64,000 nucleotides of DNA. Origin: JAFLBI01 sp964616465. Its GTDB lineage: Bacteria > Bacteroidota > Bacteroidia > Chitinophagales > Chitinophagaceae. The stretch's first letter is position 1. The number at the start of each line of letters is the position of its first letter. Shown here piece after piece: positions 52,205 to 61,870 of the stretch. Made by a program: the position numbers and the translations under genes. Location of the stretch: NCBI GenBank assembly GCA_964616465.1, contig CAZTTO010000001.1, forward strand, positions 300,513 through 364,512, written 5' to 3'. The notes below the pieces were generated by a model. It was not told where the DNA came from. It was given only the letters and a program-made list of their open reading frames with translations, and searched no databases.

Positions 52205-53478
52205 TCTTTCTTAAATACTTTTCCGTCTTTCATTACAAACACAACCTTGCCCATGACTTGCATATCGGTTAAAGGGTTGCCTACAACTGCAACCACATCT
52301 GCCCATTTGCCAGGTTCTAAGGTTCCCAATCTATCCGACTCTCCTAATAAGTCTGCTGCATACACTGTTGCAGCTCGTATACATTCCATAGCAGGCATTC
52401 CGGCTTCATTCATGTACACAAACTCGCGCCAGTTTTCTCCATGTCTGAAAACCCCCGCATCTGTTCCAAAAGCAATTTTTACACCTGCTTTATATGCTTT
52501 ACCAAACGTTGCTTGAATTTTAGGACCAGTGGCTAAAGCTTTGGGTACAACTAATTCTGGATAATAGCCGGGCTTCTTTGCTGAATCGCCTACTGCTTTT
52601 CCTGCTGTAATAGTAGGAACCAAATAAGTTCCTTTCTCTTTCATCAAACGCATCACCTCGTCATCCATAAAAGTTCCATGTTCTATGGAATGAACACCAG
52701 CCCGAACAGCACGCTTCATGGCTTCCGCACCGTGACTATGAGCAGCTACTTTAAATCCATAATCGCGAGCAGTTGCAACAATTGCTTCTAATTCTGCCTC
52801 TGTAAACTGAGGATTTTCACCACTTTTTGCAACACTCAAAACGCCTCCAGAAGCAGTAATTTTAATAAGATCGCTACCGTCTTTATAACGCTGCCGAACA
52901 GCCTTCATACATTCATCTGCGCCATTTGCAACACCCGCTTCTGGACCAGGATTACCCATTAAATCTTTTCTATAACCATTCGTTGGATCTGCATGTCCAC
53001 CTGTTGTTGCAATTGATTTTCCCGCTGTAAATACACGAGGCCCTTTGATGAGTCCTTTTGCTATTGCATTGCGTAAAGAAATATTCACTCCAGATCCACC
53101 TAAATCACGCACTGTTGTAAATCCAGTCATTAAGGTTCGCTCCGCAAAAACAACTGAATTATAAGCATGATCAGCCGGATTCAAGGTAAAGGTTTCTAAA
53201 TATTTTGTTGGACTTGTTTCACTTTCCATATGCACATGCATGTCAATCCAACCGGGCATTACAGTTGCATTCTTCAAATCAATAACCACATCTTCTTTTC
53301 CACCAGCTACATAACCTTTTTCAATTTGAACCACCTGTTTATTTTGAATGATCACAGACATTTGTGCCTGCATGACCGACTTCTCAGGCTGAATTAATTG
53401 ACCACAATGTAAAATGGTTCTTTGCGCTACGGCATGAAATGAAAAAAGGAGGCATAATGCCCCTAATAGATACTTCAT
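52201..53478 (-). CDS. Secreted amidohydrolase (imidazolonepropionase-like)
   Basis: A 425-residue metal-dependent hydrolase with a signal peptide (to about residue 18, HAVAQ). Metal ligands are in WIDMHVHMES, AAHSHGAEAM, SIEHGTFMDDEVM and FGTDAG, with GKWADVVAVVGNPL as the closing beta-sandwich. It belongs with imidazolonepropionase-related amidohydrolases and Xaa-Pro-type dipeptidases often found exported in Bacteroidota. It probably cleaves a cyclic amide or dipeptide; the substrate is unknown. Confidence 0.9.
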   Translation of the reverse strand: MKYLLGALCLLFSFHAVAQRTILHCGQLIQPEKSVMQAQMSVIIQNKQVVQIEKGYVAGGKEDVVIDLKNATVMPGWIDMHVHMESETSPTKYLETFTLNPADHAYNSVVFAERTLMTGFTTVRDLGGSGVNISLRNAIAKGLIKGPRVFTAGKSIATTGGHADPTNGYRKDLMGNPGPEAGVANGADECMKAVRQRYKDGSDLIKITASGGVLSVAKSGENPQFTEAELEAIVATARDYGFKVAAHSHGAEAMKRAVRAGVHSIEHGTFMDDEVMRLMKEKGTYLVPTITAGKAVGDSAKKPGYYPELVVPKALATGPKIQATFGKAYKAGVKIAFGTDAGVFRHGENWREFVYMNEAGMPAMECIRAATVYAADLLGESDRLGTLEPGKWADVVAVVGNPLTDMQVMGKVVFVMKDGKVFKKD

Positions 53479-53508
53479 AATTGGTTGTTTGGGATCCTAA
53501 GATACGAA

Positions 53509-54663
53509 TTATTTGCCGGCTTGCTTTCCGCCAGCTCGCCTGATGGCCAACTTCCCATATTTGTTTTTCACTTCATCAATAGCAGCATACAAATGTGCTT
53601 TCCTAATTTGATCGTTGAAGAGACTTCCTTGCAACGCATGCTGGCCCAATTCAGTTAAGCGTACCCCTATTAAGCGAACTTCTTTTCCTGGTTGATATAA
53701 CTGCTGAAATAACTCTTTAATAACTGGAATAATATCTTGCTCTGCGAAGGTATAGTCGATGGTTTTTTGTTTCTGAACAGTATCAAAATTGGGATATCGA
53801 ATTTTGATGCCAACGCAACCAGTCATAAACCCTTCTCCACGAAGATTATGCGCAACTTTTTCAGTCATATACACTAGTTCAGCCAACATGGCTTCTGGGT
53901 CGGTTAAGTATTGATCGTAAGTTCTTTCAGTTGAAATAGATTTAGTTAGATGTTCATTGCTTACTTCACCATAATGAACTCCTTGAGCGCGCTCATATAA
54001 ATCAGCTCCCCATTTTCCAAGCTTCTTTTCGAGTAAAGCAACGGGTACTTTTAAGATATCTCCAATTGTTTTGATTCCTATCTCATGCAAAATTTCAACA
54101 CTTTGCTTACCAACCCCAGAGATTTTCTCTACTTTCAACGGAGCTAAAAATTCTTGTTCTTTTCCAGGTTGAACAAACAAATAACCATTGGGCTTAGCTT
54201 CATCTGTGGCAATTTTTGCAACCATTTTGTTGGAAGCTAACCCGAAGGAAATGGGCAAGCCGGTTTCTTCGGTGATGGCTGCCCTCAAATCAATTGTCCA
54301 TTGTAAAGGATCAAAAAATTGATCCATGCCAGTTAAATCGATGTAAAACTCATCAATGCTGGCTTTTTCAAATGATGGTGCTTTATTGGCTATAATTTGG
54401 GTAACCCACCTACTGTAGCGGGTATATTCACCTCGACTGCTGCTTGTTACAATTGCATGCGGACAAAGCGCAATAGCTTTTTTCATGGGCATGGCACTTG
54501 TAACACCGAATTTTCTTGCCTCATAACTGCAAGTACTTACCACGCCCCTTTCTCGAGAACCGCCGATTATTACAGGTTTACCTATTAAAGAAGGATCTTC
54601 CAATCGTGCAACACTCACAAAAAAAGTGTCCAAATCCATATGAGCTACATAACGCTGTGGCAT
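53509..54663 (-). CDS. dinB: DNA polymerase IV
   Basis: A 384-residue Y-family polymerase. MDLDTFFVSVARLEDPSL holds the first catalytic Asp and CSYEARKFGVTSAMP the finger region; ASIDEFYIDLTG is the second acidic motif. Helix-hairpin-helix (ISGVGKQSVEILHEIGIKTIGDIL) and little-finger domains follow. It copies damaged DNA without proofreading. No clear LexA-type site could be recognised in the 129 nt upstream shared with mdh. Confidence 0.95.
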   Translation of the reverse strand: MPQRYVAHMDLDTFFVSVARLEDPSLIGKPVIIGGSRERGVVSTCSYEARKFGVTSAMPMKKAIALCPHAIVTSSSRGEYTRYSRWVTQIIANKAPSFEKASIDEFYIDLTGMDQFFDPLQWTIDLRAAITEETGLPISFGLASNKMVAKIATDEAKPNGYLFVQPGKEQEFLAPLKVEKISGVGKQSVEILHEIGIKTIGDILKVPVALLEKKLGKWGADLYERAQGVHYGEVSNEHLTKSISTERTYDQYLTDPEAMLAELVYMTEKVAHNLRGEGFMTGCVGIKIRYPNFDTVQKQKTIDYTFAEQDIIPVIKELFQQLYQPGKEVRLIGVRLTELGQHALQGSLFNDQIRKAHLYAAIDEVKNKYGKLAIRRAGGKQAGK

Positions 54664-54753
54664 GGAAAGTCTAAGGTAAACAGAGTGCTGCTGGATTCCT
54701 AAGAGATATTCCTAAAAGTTGAATTTTATCATTTTTTCAGAGCCAGCAACTCC

Positions 54754-54761
54754 TAACTTTG
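54754..54761 (+). promoter_or_regulatory. -7 element of mdh
   Basis: TAACTTTG matches TAnnTTTG. The predicted start near 54767 leaves a leader of about 26 nt before the ATG at 54793. Confidence 0.4.
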
Positions 54762-54792
54762 CGCCCATCAACTAATTAAAAATTCGTTTGTC

Positions 54793-55722
54793 ATGAAAGT
54801 AACCGTAGTAGGTGCAGGAGCCGTTGGAGCTACATGTGCCGATAACATCGCAAGAAAAGAATTATGTACAGAGCTAGTTTTGCTTGATATCAAAGAAGGT
54901 CTTGCTGAAGGTAAGGCGCAGGATATGATGCAAACTGCAACCTTATTAGGTTTCGATACTAAAATTACAGGAAGCACCAATGACTACAGTAAAACAGCTG
55001 GTAGTGATGTGGTAGTTATTACCTCAGGTATTCCTCGTAAACCTGGCATGACAAGAGAAGAGTTAATTGGTACAAATGCTGGCATTGTAAAAGGTGTTTG
55101 CGAAAACATTTTGCAACATTCTCCTAATGCTATCATTATTGTGATTTCTAATCCAATGGATACCATGACTTACCTTGCCTTACAAAGCACAGGCCTACCA
55201 AAGAATAGAATCATTGGTATGGGTGGTATTTTAGATAGCAGCCGTTTCAAGTATCAGTTGAGCCAGCATTTACAGTGCAGCCCGGCCGACTTAAACGCAG
55301 TTGTAATTGGTGGTCACGGTGATACTACTATGATTCCTTTAATTCGCATGGCTACTTGGAACAGCGCACCTGTTTCTCAATTCTTATCAGAAGCGCAACA
55401 GCAACAAATTGTACAAGATACAATGGTTGGTGGTGCTACTTTAACTAAACTAATTGGAACATCTGCTTGGTATGCACCTGGTGCGGCAGGAGCTGCATTG
55501 GTAGAAAGCATTGTCCGCGATGAGAAAAAACTATTCACTTGTTGTGTTAGCTTAGAAGGCGAATATGGTCAAAAAGATATTTGCTTAGGCGTTCCAGTTA
55601 TCATTGGCAAGAATGGCTGGGAGAAAATTGTAGATTTCGAATTGAATGCAGCTGAGCAGGAGTTATTCAATAAGAGTGCTGAGGCTGTTCGAAGCATGAA
55701 CGATGTATTGAAGACACTCTAA
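54793..55722 (+). CDS. mdh: Malate dehydrogenase
   Basis: A 309-residue NAD-dependent dehydrogenase of the LDH-like malate dehydrogenase type. VVGAGAVGATCADNIA is the Rossmann nucleotide loop, and LLDIKEG ends in the Asp that selects NAD. TSGIPRKPGMTREEL is the mobile substrate loop, VISNPMDTMTYLA holds a substrate Asn and VIGGHGDTTMIPL the catalytic His. It interconverts malate and oxaloacetate in the citric acid cycle. It is divergent from dinB. Confidence 0.95.
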   Translation: MKVTVVGAGAVGATCADNIARKELCTELVLLDIKEGLAEGKAQDMMQTATLLGFDTKITGSTNDYSKTAGSDVVVITSGIPRKPGMTREELIGTNAGIVKGVCENILQHSPNAIIIVISNPMDTMTYLALQSTGLPKNRIIGMGGILDSSRFKYQLSQHLQCSPADLNAVVIGGHGDTTMIPLIRMATWNSAPVSQFLSEAQQQQIVQDTMVGGATLTKLIGTSAWYAPGAAGAALVESIVRDEKKLFTCCVSLEGEYGQKDICLGVPVIIGKNGWEKIVDFELNAAEQELFNKSAEAVRSMNDVLKTL

Positions 55723-55742
55723 TAACAAAGATTCGTTTAAAA

Positions 55743-55771
55743 AACTCCGAGGTCATCTTCGGAGTTTTTTT
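55743..55771 (+). terminator. Bidirectional terminator between mdh and the GT9 gene
   Basis: Stem AACTCCGA (55743-55750) with TCGGAGTT (55759-55766), loop GGTCATCT, is flanked by A and T runs, so it can work on both strands. Its right edge touches the stop codon of the convergent glycosyltransferase gene. Confidence 0.8.
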
Positions 55772-56780
55772 ATGCTCTCCAGAATTTTACAACGGTTGCA
55801 CCTATGCGTTTTATATCTTGATTGCGCATACATTTGAAATGTCCTTTTGGACATTTTCTTGTTCCATAATTACTGCAAGGCTGACAATTTAAATTGGGTA
55901 CTATAAAGTTTTCAAATTTGTCACCTTGATTACTTTCAGGTCCATAATAAGGGGCAACATCTAGCTTTGGTGATGTAGCTCCCCAAATAGCCACAACAGG
56001 CTTATTGAATGCACATGCTGCATATTGCAATCCTGTATCATGAGAAACCACTACTTTAGATTTTCTCACCAAATCGGCAGACTGGTTCAATGAAAATTTA
56101 CCGCATGCATTATAAATTTTTATTGAATCTATACTTGCAACAGTTTCTCCTTCTTTTATATCTTCAGGACCACCAATTAAAATAATTGGATAAGGAATTT
56201 CTTCGCAAAGTTGTTGAAGCTGTTCAACTGGTAATTTTTTTGTTGCATAAGATGCACCAATGACAATAGCAACAAATCCTGCTAAATGAGAAGTAGGTAA
56301 ATCGCTATAAGAAACTTCATCTTGTTCAGATAAAAAATAATCGAGTCCTCTCCCATCATCCTTTACTCCTAATGGAGCAACTGCATCCAAACTTCGCTGA
56401 GTAATATGTTTACCAGTCATTTTATTGATACCAGTTTTAGTGAGCAACCACTTTCGCCATGTTTCCTTTTCAAAAGTGAAGGATTGTGTTTTCAATGCCC
56501 ATTTAATCCTGGTAGTCCGAAAGTTTTTATGTAGATCAATAACGTAATCAAACTGCTCGACTTTTAATGCACGAATAGTTGCAGATAAATCGTCTTCGAA
56601 ATAATGAAACTTATCAATGTAAGGATTATGACGGGTTACATCTTTGAACGATTTCTTACATAAAAAATGCACCTCTACATTTTCCAACTGCTGCTTCAAA
56701 CATCGGAATACTGGTGTAGTAAAAAGAATATCTCCAATGGATGAAAAACGGATGACTAATATTTTCAAACCAGTATGCAT
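55770..56780 (-). CDS. Glycosyltransferase family 9 (heptosyltransferase-like)
   Basis: A 336-residue GT-B enzyme: LVIRFSSIGDILFTTPVFRCLKQQ is the N-terminal heptosyltransferase block, DYVIDLHKNFRT follows, and VVVSHDTGLQYAACAFNKPVVAIWGATSP is the donor-binding block. Family members add heptose or related sugars to the lipopolysaccharide core. A Cys-rich C-terminus (NCQPCSNYGTRKCPKGHFKCM) is common in Bacteroidota members. It is the last gene of a four-gene run, 3 nt after the MFS transporter. Confidence 0.9.
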   Translation of the reverse strand: MHTGLKILVIRFSSIGDILFTTPVFRCLKQQLENVEVHFLCKKSFKDVTRHNPYIDKFHYFEDDLSATIRALKVEQFDYVIDLHKNFRTTRIKWALKTQSFTFEKETWRKWLLTKTGINKMTGKHITQRSLDAVAPLGVKDDGRGLDYFLSEQDEVSYSDLPTSHLAGFVAIVIGASYATKKLPVEQLQQLCEEIPYPIILIGGPEDIKEGETVASIDSIKIYNACGKFSLNQSADLVRKSKVVVSHDTGLQYAACAFNKPVVAIWGATSPKLDVAPYYGPESNQGDKFENFIVPNLNCQPCSNYGTRKCPKGHFKCMRNQDIKRIGATVVKFWRA

Positions 56781-56783
56781 GAA

Positions 56784-58043
56784 TTAAGGGAGCATTTCCT
56801 CTGTTTCAAGATAGTTGAGGTCTTTATGGAAAGTATCTTCCGTAAAATAAAACGCAATTAATGTAACACCCATAACAAGTACTCCAGTTGCAATTCCACT
56901 ATTGGTTAGTGTCCACCCCATTGATTTTTGAAATACATCTAAAAAAATGAAGTTAATAAGTGGCAAGGCTCCTCTTACCATGTTGGGAATGGTCGTAGCA
57001 GCTGTAGCTCTTAGATTCGTACCAAATTGTTCCGCACCCATAGTTACGAAGATTGCCCAAAATCCAGTACTAAATCCAAGCATGGCACAAATAGTGTACA
57101 TGCGTGCATCACTATTATTCCAACTACTGTAGAATAACACTAAGGAAATCATGCACAATGCATAGAACAACAGCAAAGCCTTCTTTCTACTTTTGAAAAA
57201 CTGACTTACAAAACCAATTGCAATATCACCAATTGCAATGGCTGCATAAGCATACATAATTGCTTTTCCACTTTGTATAGCATTCTCTCCATAAAACTCA
57301 GTTGCAAAACGATTGCTCAAGTTTACTACAACACCAATGACATACCAAGTAGGCAATCCAATTAGGATAGCTAAGATGTACTTTTTGAAACGTTTTCTGT
57401 TATTAAAGAACATAAAGATATTTCCACGCTGAACACCTTGCTGTTTTGCGTGTGCAAACATGCCACTCTCAGCAACTGAAATCCTTAGAAATAATAATAA
57501 AATACCTAATACACCTCCAATTTTGTAACAAAGTCTCCAATCTTCATCTGTTAACTGGAATGTGAAGTATGCAAATACTGCACCCGATAATCCCACACCT
57601 GCAACCAGTGAGGTACCTATCCCTCTTTTTGTTTTTGGGAGCAATTCACTAACTAATGTTATACCTGCACCTAACTCTCCTGCAAGTCCAACTCCAGCTG
57701 CAAAACGAGCCCATGCATATTGATCGACAGTTTGAACAAATCCTGTTAAGAAATTAGCAACCGAGTACAAAGCAATAGAGCCAAATAGCACACTTAATCT
57801 ACCTTTTTTATCCCCTAATGTGCCCCATAAAATTCCACCAATTAACAAACCAACCATTTGCCAATTGATAATTTTTGTACTGGCAGCAATAGTGCTTGCT
57901 TTATCAGCAAGATCTACGCCAACTCCTGCAAGTGAAGGTTCTCTAACGATTGTGAATAACAAAAGATCATAAATATCTACGAAGTATCCCAGTGCTGCCA
58001 CAATTACAGGAACCGAGAATATACCATACTCTTTTGTTTTCAT
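56784..58043 (-). CDS. MFS transporter
   Basis: A 419-residue major-facilitator protein with about 12 membrane helices. The inter-helix 2/3 motif is GTLGDKKGRLSV; helix 4-5 has ARFAAGVGLAGELGAGITLVSELLPKTKRG, as in the metabolite:H+ symporter or sugar-porter groups. The substrate is unknown. The order symporter, DedA, MFS, GT9 with gaps of 15, 12 and 3 nt suggests one transcript. Confidence 0.88.
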   Translation of the reverse strand: MKTKEYGIFSVPVIVAALGYFVDIYDLLLFTIVREPSLAGVGVDLADKASTIAASTKIINWQMVGLLIGGILWGTLGDKKGRLSVLFGSIALYSVANFLTGFVQTVDQYAWARFAAGVGLAGELGAGITLVSELLPKTKRGIGTSLVAGVGLSGAVFAYFTFQLTDEDWRLCYKIGGVLGILLLFLRISVAESGMFAHAKQQGVQRGNIFMFFNNRKRFKKYILAILIGLPTWYVIGVVVNLSNRFATEFYGENAIQSGKAIMYAYAAIAIGDIAIGFVSQFFKSRKKALLLFYALCMISLVLFYSSWNNSDARMYTICAMLGFSTGFWAIFVTMGAEQFGTNLRATAATTIPNMVRGALPLINFIFLDVFQKSMGWTLTNSGIATGVLVMGVTLIAFYFTEDTFHKDLNYLETEEMLP

Positions 58044-58055
58044 ACAGCTAAGAAT

Positions 58056-58784
58056 TTAAGCAGGCTTCTTCTTGCCACCTGTAATTATTTTATAAATCAC
58101 AGGCGCAGTTGTAATAAGTACAATTGAAAGTACAATAATTTCAAGATGCGATTTCAAATCAAATCCAAATTGGGCGAGAATCCATTTTTGTAAAAAGTGG
58201 CCCGACAAAATCATACTACTCACCCATAGAAACGATCCAGAAATATTGTAAAACATAAACTTTTTTCGATCCATTTCAACTACCCCAGCAATAATAGGTG
58301 CAAAGGTTCTGATAAGAGGAAGAAATCTGGCTCCAACAATTGCAATAGCACCATGTTTTTCATAAAAGTCATGCGCTTGATGCAAATACTTTTTCTTAAA
58401 TAACAAAGTATCCTTCCAGTGATAAATTGATGGTCCCACTTTTCTTCCGAACCAATAACCGACTGAGTTACCAAGAATTCCAGCCGCTGAAATCAATCCA
58501 ATTAATACTAATAAATCTAACCACTCATTTTGCACCCCACCTAATCCAATCAACTTTAAAAATTGATATGCAAGTCCGGGTTGAAGATTTGAAGGATCAC
58601 CCATTTGAGTAGCATAAATACCAGCTACAAACAATAGACTATCACCTGGAAGAAAGAATCCAGCAAACAAACCTGTTTCTGCAAAAACCACGAACAGCAA
58701 CAACCATAAACCGCCATTTTCAATATAAAACTGAGGCTGTAATAACTGTGTCCAATGAAAATCAAGAAAAATCTGCAATAACAT
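58056..58784 (-). CDS. DedA-family (VTT domain) membrane protein
   Basis: A 242-residue membrane protein with FAETGLFAGFFLPGDSLLFVAGIYA near the start and the VTT/SNARE-associated core GNSVGYWFGRKVGPSIY ... HGAIAIVGARFLPLIRTFAPIIAGVVEMDRKKF. DedA-family proteins help recycle undecaprenyl phosphate or move lipids between leaflets, as established for some members. A lipid-carrier role would fit the neighbouring glycosyltransferase. Confidence 0.92.
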   Translation of the reverse strand: MLLQIFLDFHWTQLLQPQFYIENGGLWLLLFVVFAETGLFAGFFLPGDSLLFVAGIYATQMGDPSNLQPGLAYQFLKLIGLGGVQNEWLDLLVLIGLISAAGILGNSVGYWFGRKVGPSIYHWKDTLLFKKKYLHQAHDFYEKHGAIAIVGARFLPLIRTFAPIIAGVVEMDRKKFMFYNISGSFLWVSSMILSGHFLQKWILAQFGFDLKSHLEIIVLSIVLITTAPVIYKIITGGKKKPA

Positions 58785-58799
58785 ACAATGAAAACATTT

Positions 58800-60035
58800 T
58801 TAAGATTCTAAATCGCCTTCCCATTTGCTAACTGCTGTAGTTGCCAATGCATTTCCTAAAACATTGGTTGCACTTCTAAGCATATCACAAAAATGATCGA
58901 TGGGCAAAATTAACGCAACACCCTCAGGTGGAATGTTAAACATAGCGCAAGTGGCTAGTACAATAATTAATGAAGCTCTAGGAACACCTGCAATTCCTTT
59001 ACTAGTGAGCATTAAAACCAATAACATAGTGAGCTGTGTGCCTATAGGCAAATCAATACCATATGCTTGTGCAATCGCCAAACTTGCAAAAGTCATATAC
59101 ATCATACTACCATCTAAATTGAAAGAGTAACCTAATGGCAACACAAATGAAACAATCTGAGGCTTGCATCCAAAACGTTCTAACTCTTCAGTGAGCTTAG
59201 GGAATACAGCTTCGCTACTGGTTGTACTGAATGCAATCAATAATGGATTCCCCATATGACGAAACAAATCGCGCATTCGTCCTTTTAAAATGATAAACCC
59301 AACACCTGTTAATATCAGCCACAATAAAGCAATGCCTAAAACAAAATATCCGAAATAGATAAAGTAGAACTGGAAGATGCCCAATCCTTTTTCTGCTACA
59401 ACTGCTGCTAGTGTACCAAATACACCAAATGGTGCAAAATTCATTACATAGCCTACAATTTTTAAAACTATATGAGCAACAATATCCAACGCATGTACCA
59501 CAGGCTTCGCTTTCTCACCCATTGCAGCTGCTGCAACACCAAACATAATTGAGAAAACAACAATCTGAAGAATTTCGTTGGTTGCCATTGCTTCAAATAC
59601 ACTAGCTGGAACCACATGCTCCACAAATTTAGCTAGTGAAAATTCAGAAGTTTTTCCCATCAAATCTTTCAATCCGTCAGTGTCTGCTTGCGATAAATCG
59701 ATATAAGAACCGGGCTTAAAAAAGTTAACCAAAACCATTCCTAGTAACAAACTCACAAGAGAAGCGCTCACAAACCACAACATGGCTTTACCACCCACAC
59801 GACCAACCGTTTTCATATCACCCAACTTAGCAATACCTACAACCAATGTGCTAAATACAAGTGGCGCAATAATGGTTTTTACCAGTCGAATGAAAATAGT
59901 ACCAAGTAACTTAATATTCTTAGAGAAGTCTTTAATGAATTCAGGCGAAGCGGTTTCGTGGATCACATAACCTACACCAATACCCAAAAACATTGCGGCA
60001 ATGATGTAAAGTGTGAGCCTATTTTTTTTCTTCAT
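58800..60035 (-). CDS. Dicarboxylate/amino acid:cation symporter
   Basis: A 411-residue DAACS/EAAT-family transporter. It has FIRLVKTIIAPLVFSTLVVGIAKLGD, the serine-rich reentrant loop AFSTTSSEAVFPKLTEEL, SFVLPLGYSFNLDGSMMYMTFASLAIAQAYG and the second reentrant loop SKGIAGVPRASLIIVLA. It imports glutamate, aspartate or C4-dicarboxylates with Na+ or H+. First gene of the four-gene run; a TATATTGC box at 60054-60061 on the minus strand may be its -7 element. Confidence 0.93.
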   Translation of the reverse strand: MKKKNRLTLYIIAAMFLGIGVGYVIHETASPEFIKDFSKNIKLLGTIFIRLVKTIIAPLVFSTLVVGIAKLGDMKTVGRVGGKAMLWFVSASLVSLLLGMVLVNFFKPGSYIDLSQADTDGLKDLMGKTSEFSLAKFVEHVVPASVFEAMATNEILQIVVFSIMFGVAAAAMGEKAKPVVHALDIVAHIVLKIVGYVMNFAPFGVFGTLAAVVAEKGLGIFQFYFIYFGYFVLGIALLWLILTGVGFIILKGRMRDLFRHMGNPLLIAFSTTSSEAVFPKLTEELERFGCKPQIVSFVLPLGYSFNLDGSMMYMTFASLAIAQAYGIDLPIGTQLTMLLVLMLTSKGIAGVPRASLIIVLATCAMFNIPPEGVALILPIDHFCDMLRSATNVLGNALATTAVSKWEGDLES

Positions 60036-60053
60036 GGGAGCAATGATTGGTCG

Positions 60054-60061
60054 GCAATATA
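60054..60061 (-). promoter_or_regulatory. Possible -7 element of the symporter run
   Basis: Minus-strand TATATTGC, one step from TAnnTTTG, lies 18 nt upstream of the symporter ATG. The same octamer is found upstream of the 79-residue membrane gene (43256-43263) and of the gene at 48539 (48561-48568), all on the minus strand. Confidence 0.35.
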
Positions 60062-60173
60062 GTCAATATGAACAATATGTTTTTCTGCATAGCCTTCATC
60101 TTTACAAAAGTTTTAATTCATTATGAATTAATGCTTATTTTTCCGCCTCTTAAATCTCAAGAAACCACCTTTT

Positions 60174-61784
60174 ATGAGTCTATTTGCGAAGAAGTCCCTC
60201 GAACATATGTTGGCTCAAGCCAATGAGGGCGAAAAAGGTCTGAAAAGAACCTTAGGTGCAGGTAACCTAGTTGCCTTAGGAATTGGGGCCATTATTGGTG
60301 CCGGTTTATTTGTTAGAACAGCAGCTGCAAGTGCCGAAGCAGCTGGTCCAGCTGTAACTATTTCATTTGTAATTGCAGCTATAGGTTGCGCATTTGCGGG
60401 CTTATGTTATGCTGAATTTGCAGCTATGATACCCATTGCAGGTAGTGCCTATGCCTACTCTTACGTAACTATGGGAGAACTTGTTGCTTGGATCATTGGT
60501 TGGGCATTAATTATGGAATATGCTTTGGGAGCAGCAACTGTTTCTATTGCATGGAGCGAATACCTAAATAATTTACTGGGTGGCTCAATCCCCTACGAAT
60601 GGTGCCACTCCCCCTTTGAAGCATTGCACAAAGTGAGTGGCGAGGCCGTTGCAGCACTAACAGCTGCTGTACCAGAATTAGCAAAATCGGTTAATAATGG
60701 TATCATTATATTGACAGATACTCAGTATGAAGCGCTTTCTCCCGAATTATCTGCTATGGTTGAGGTTACTAGAGGGTATATTAATGCGCCGGCTTTAATC
60801 ATTTTGTTGTTATTAACTATGCTTCTTATTAGAGGTACACAAGAGTCTGCCCTTGTAAACATGATTATTGTGTTCATTAAAGTTGCAATTGTATTGCTCT
60901 TTATTGGATTTGGATGGCAGTTCATTAAACCAGAAAATCATACCCCTTATCTGATTCCTCAAGGCACACCTGGTCACGATGGTATCTTCAAATGGGGATG
61001 GGGCGGTGTTCTAGGTGGCGCAGCCATTGTATTCTTTGCATTCATTGGATTTGATGCAGTGAGTACAGCAGCACAAGAAGCTAAGAACCCTAAACGCGAT
61101 ATGCCAATTGGTATTCTAGGTTCTTTAGTAGTTTGTACTATCCTCTATGTATTGTTCGGCCACGTTTTAACCGGTGTAGCTAATTATACCGAGTTTAAAA
61201 CTGCAGGTAAAGAAGCTTCTGTAGCGTATGCTATTCAAACTTACATGACGGGCTTTGAATGGCTGGGAACCAGTGTTACCGTTGCGATTCTTGCAGGTTT
61301 CTCATCGGTGATCTTAGTGATGTTAATGGGACAAAGCCGAATTTTTTATACCATGAGTAATGATGGTTTAATTCCAAAAGCTTTTGGTGAATTGCATCCT
61401 AAATTCAAAACACCATTCAAAGCAAACTGGATTTTATTTGTATTTGTTGGTTTATTTGCGGCATTTGTACCCGGACATGTTGCAGGTGATTTAACAAGCT
61501 TTGGAACTTTGTTTGCATTTGTATTGGTTAGCATTGGTGTATGGATCTTGCGCGTGAAATCTCCAAACATTGAGCGCCCTTTCAGAACACCTGCTGCTCC
61601 AGTTGTTTCTTTATTAGGTGCTGTTATATGTGCTGCAATGATTGTTGCATTAGATCAACAAACTTTAAAAGTTGCGTTTGCATGGATGGCACTTGGACTA
61701 GTAGTATACTTTGCATATTCTAAAAAGCATAGTAAGCTTAAAAATCCAAGCGATATTATTCCAAAAGCAAGTGATTTTGAATAA
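60174..61784 (+). CDS. Amino acid permease (APC family)
   Basis: A 536-residue APC-superfamily permease with 12-14 helices. The family start GNLVALGIGAIIGAGLFVRTAA holds the unwound helix 1 motif (GAIIGAGLF); AFFAFIGFDAVSTAAQEAKNPKRDMPIGILGS is helix 6. It resembles cationic amino acid transporters of the CAT type. An inserted loop (about residues 150-200) between helices is larger than usual. It ends in a clear terminator. Confidence 0.92.
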   Translation: MSLFAKKSLEHMLAQANEGEKGLKRTLGAGNLVALGIGAIIGAGLFVRTAAASAEAAGPAVTISFVIAAIGCAFAGLCYAEFAAMIPIAGSAYAYSYVTMGELVAWIIGWALIMEYALGAATVSIAWSEYLNNLLGGSIPYEWCHSPFEALHKVSGEAVAALTAAVPELAKSVNNGIIILTDTQYEALSPELSAMVEVTRGYINAPALIILLLLTMLLIRGTQESALVNMIIVFIKVAIVLLFIGFGWQFIKPENHTPYLIPQGTPGHDGIFKWGWGGVLGGAAIVFFAFIGFDAVSTAAQEAKNPKRDMPIGILGSLVVCTILYVLFGHVLTGVANYTEFKTAGKEASVAYAIQTYMTGFEWLGTSVTVAILAGFSSVILVMLMGQSRIFYTMSNDGLIPKAFGELHPKFKTPFKANWILFVFVGLFAAFVPGHVAGDLTSFGTLFAFVLVSIGVWILRVKSPNIERPFRTPAAPVVSLLGAVICAAMIVALDQQTLKVAFAWMALGLVVYFAYSKKHSKLKNPSDIIPKASDFE

Positions 61785-61791
61785 CTAATTT

Positions 61792-61813
61792 GCCCGCTTC
61801 GGCGGGCTTTTTT
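61792..61813 (+). terminator. Intrinsic terminator of the permease gene
   Basis: Stem GCCCGC (61792-61797) with GCGGGC (61802-61807), a stable TTCG tetraloop and six T. A textbook terminator. Confidence 0.9.
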
Positions 61814-61818
61814 ATGCC

Positions 61819-61849
61819 TTTGATTCTTTGTCTTCAAGACCTACCTTTG
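61819..61849 (+). promoter_or_regulatory. Bacteroidota-type promoter of yebC
   Basis: TTTG (61819-61822), a 19-nt spacer and TACCTTTG (61842-61849) match the consensus fully. The predicted start near 61854 leaves a leader of about 17 nt before the ATG at 61871. Confidence 0.6.
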
Positions 61850-61870
61850 CCATCCTAAAAATAGACCTGT

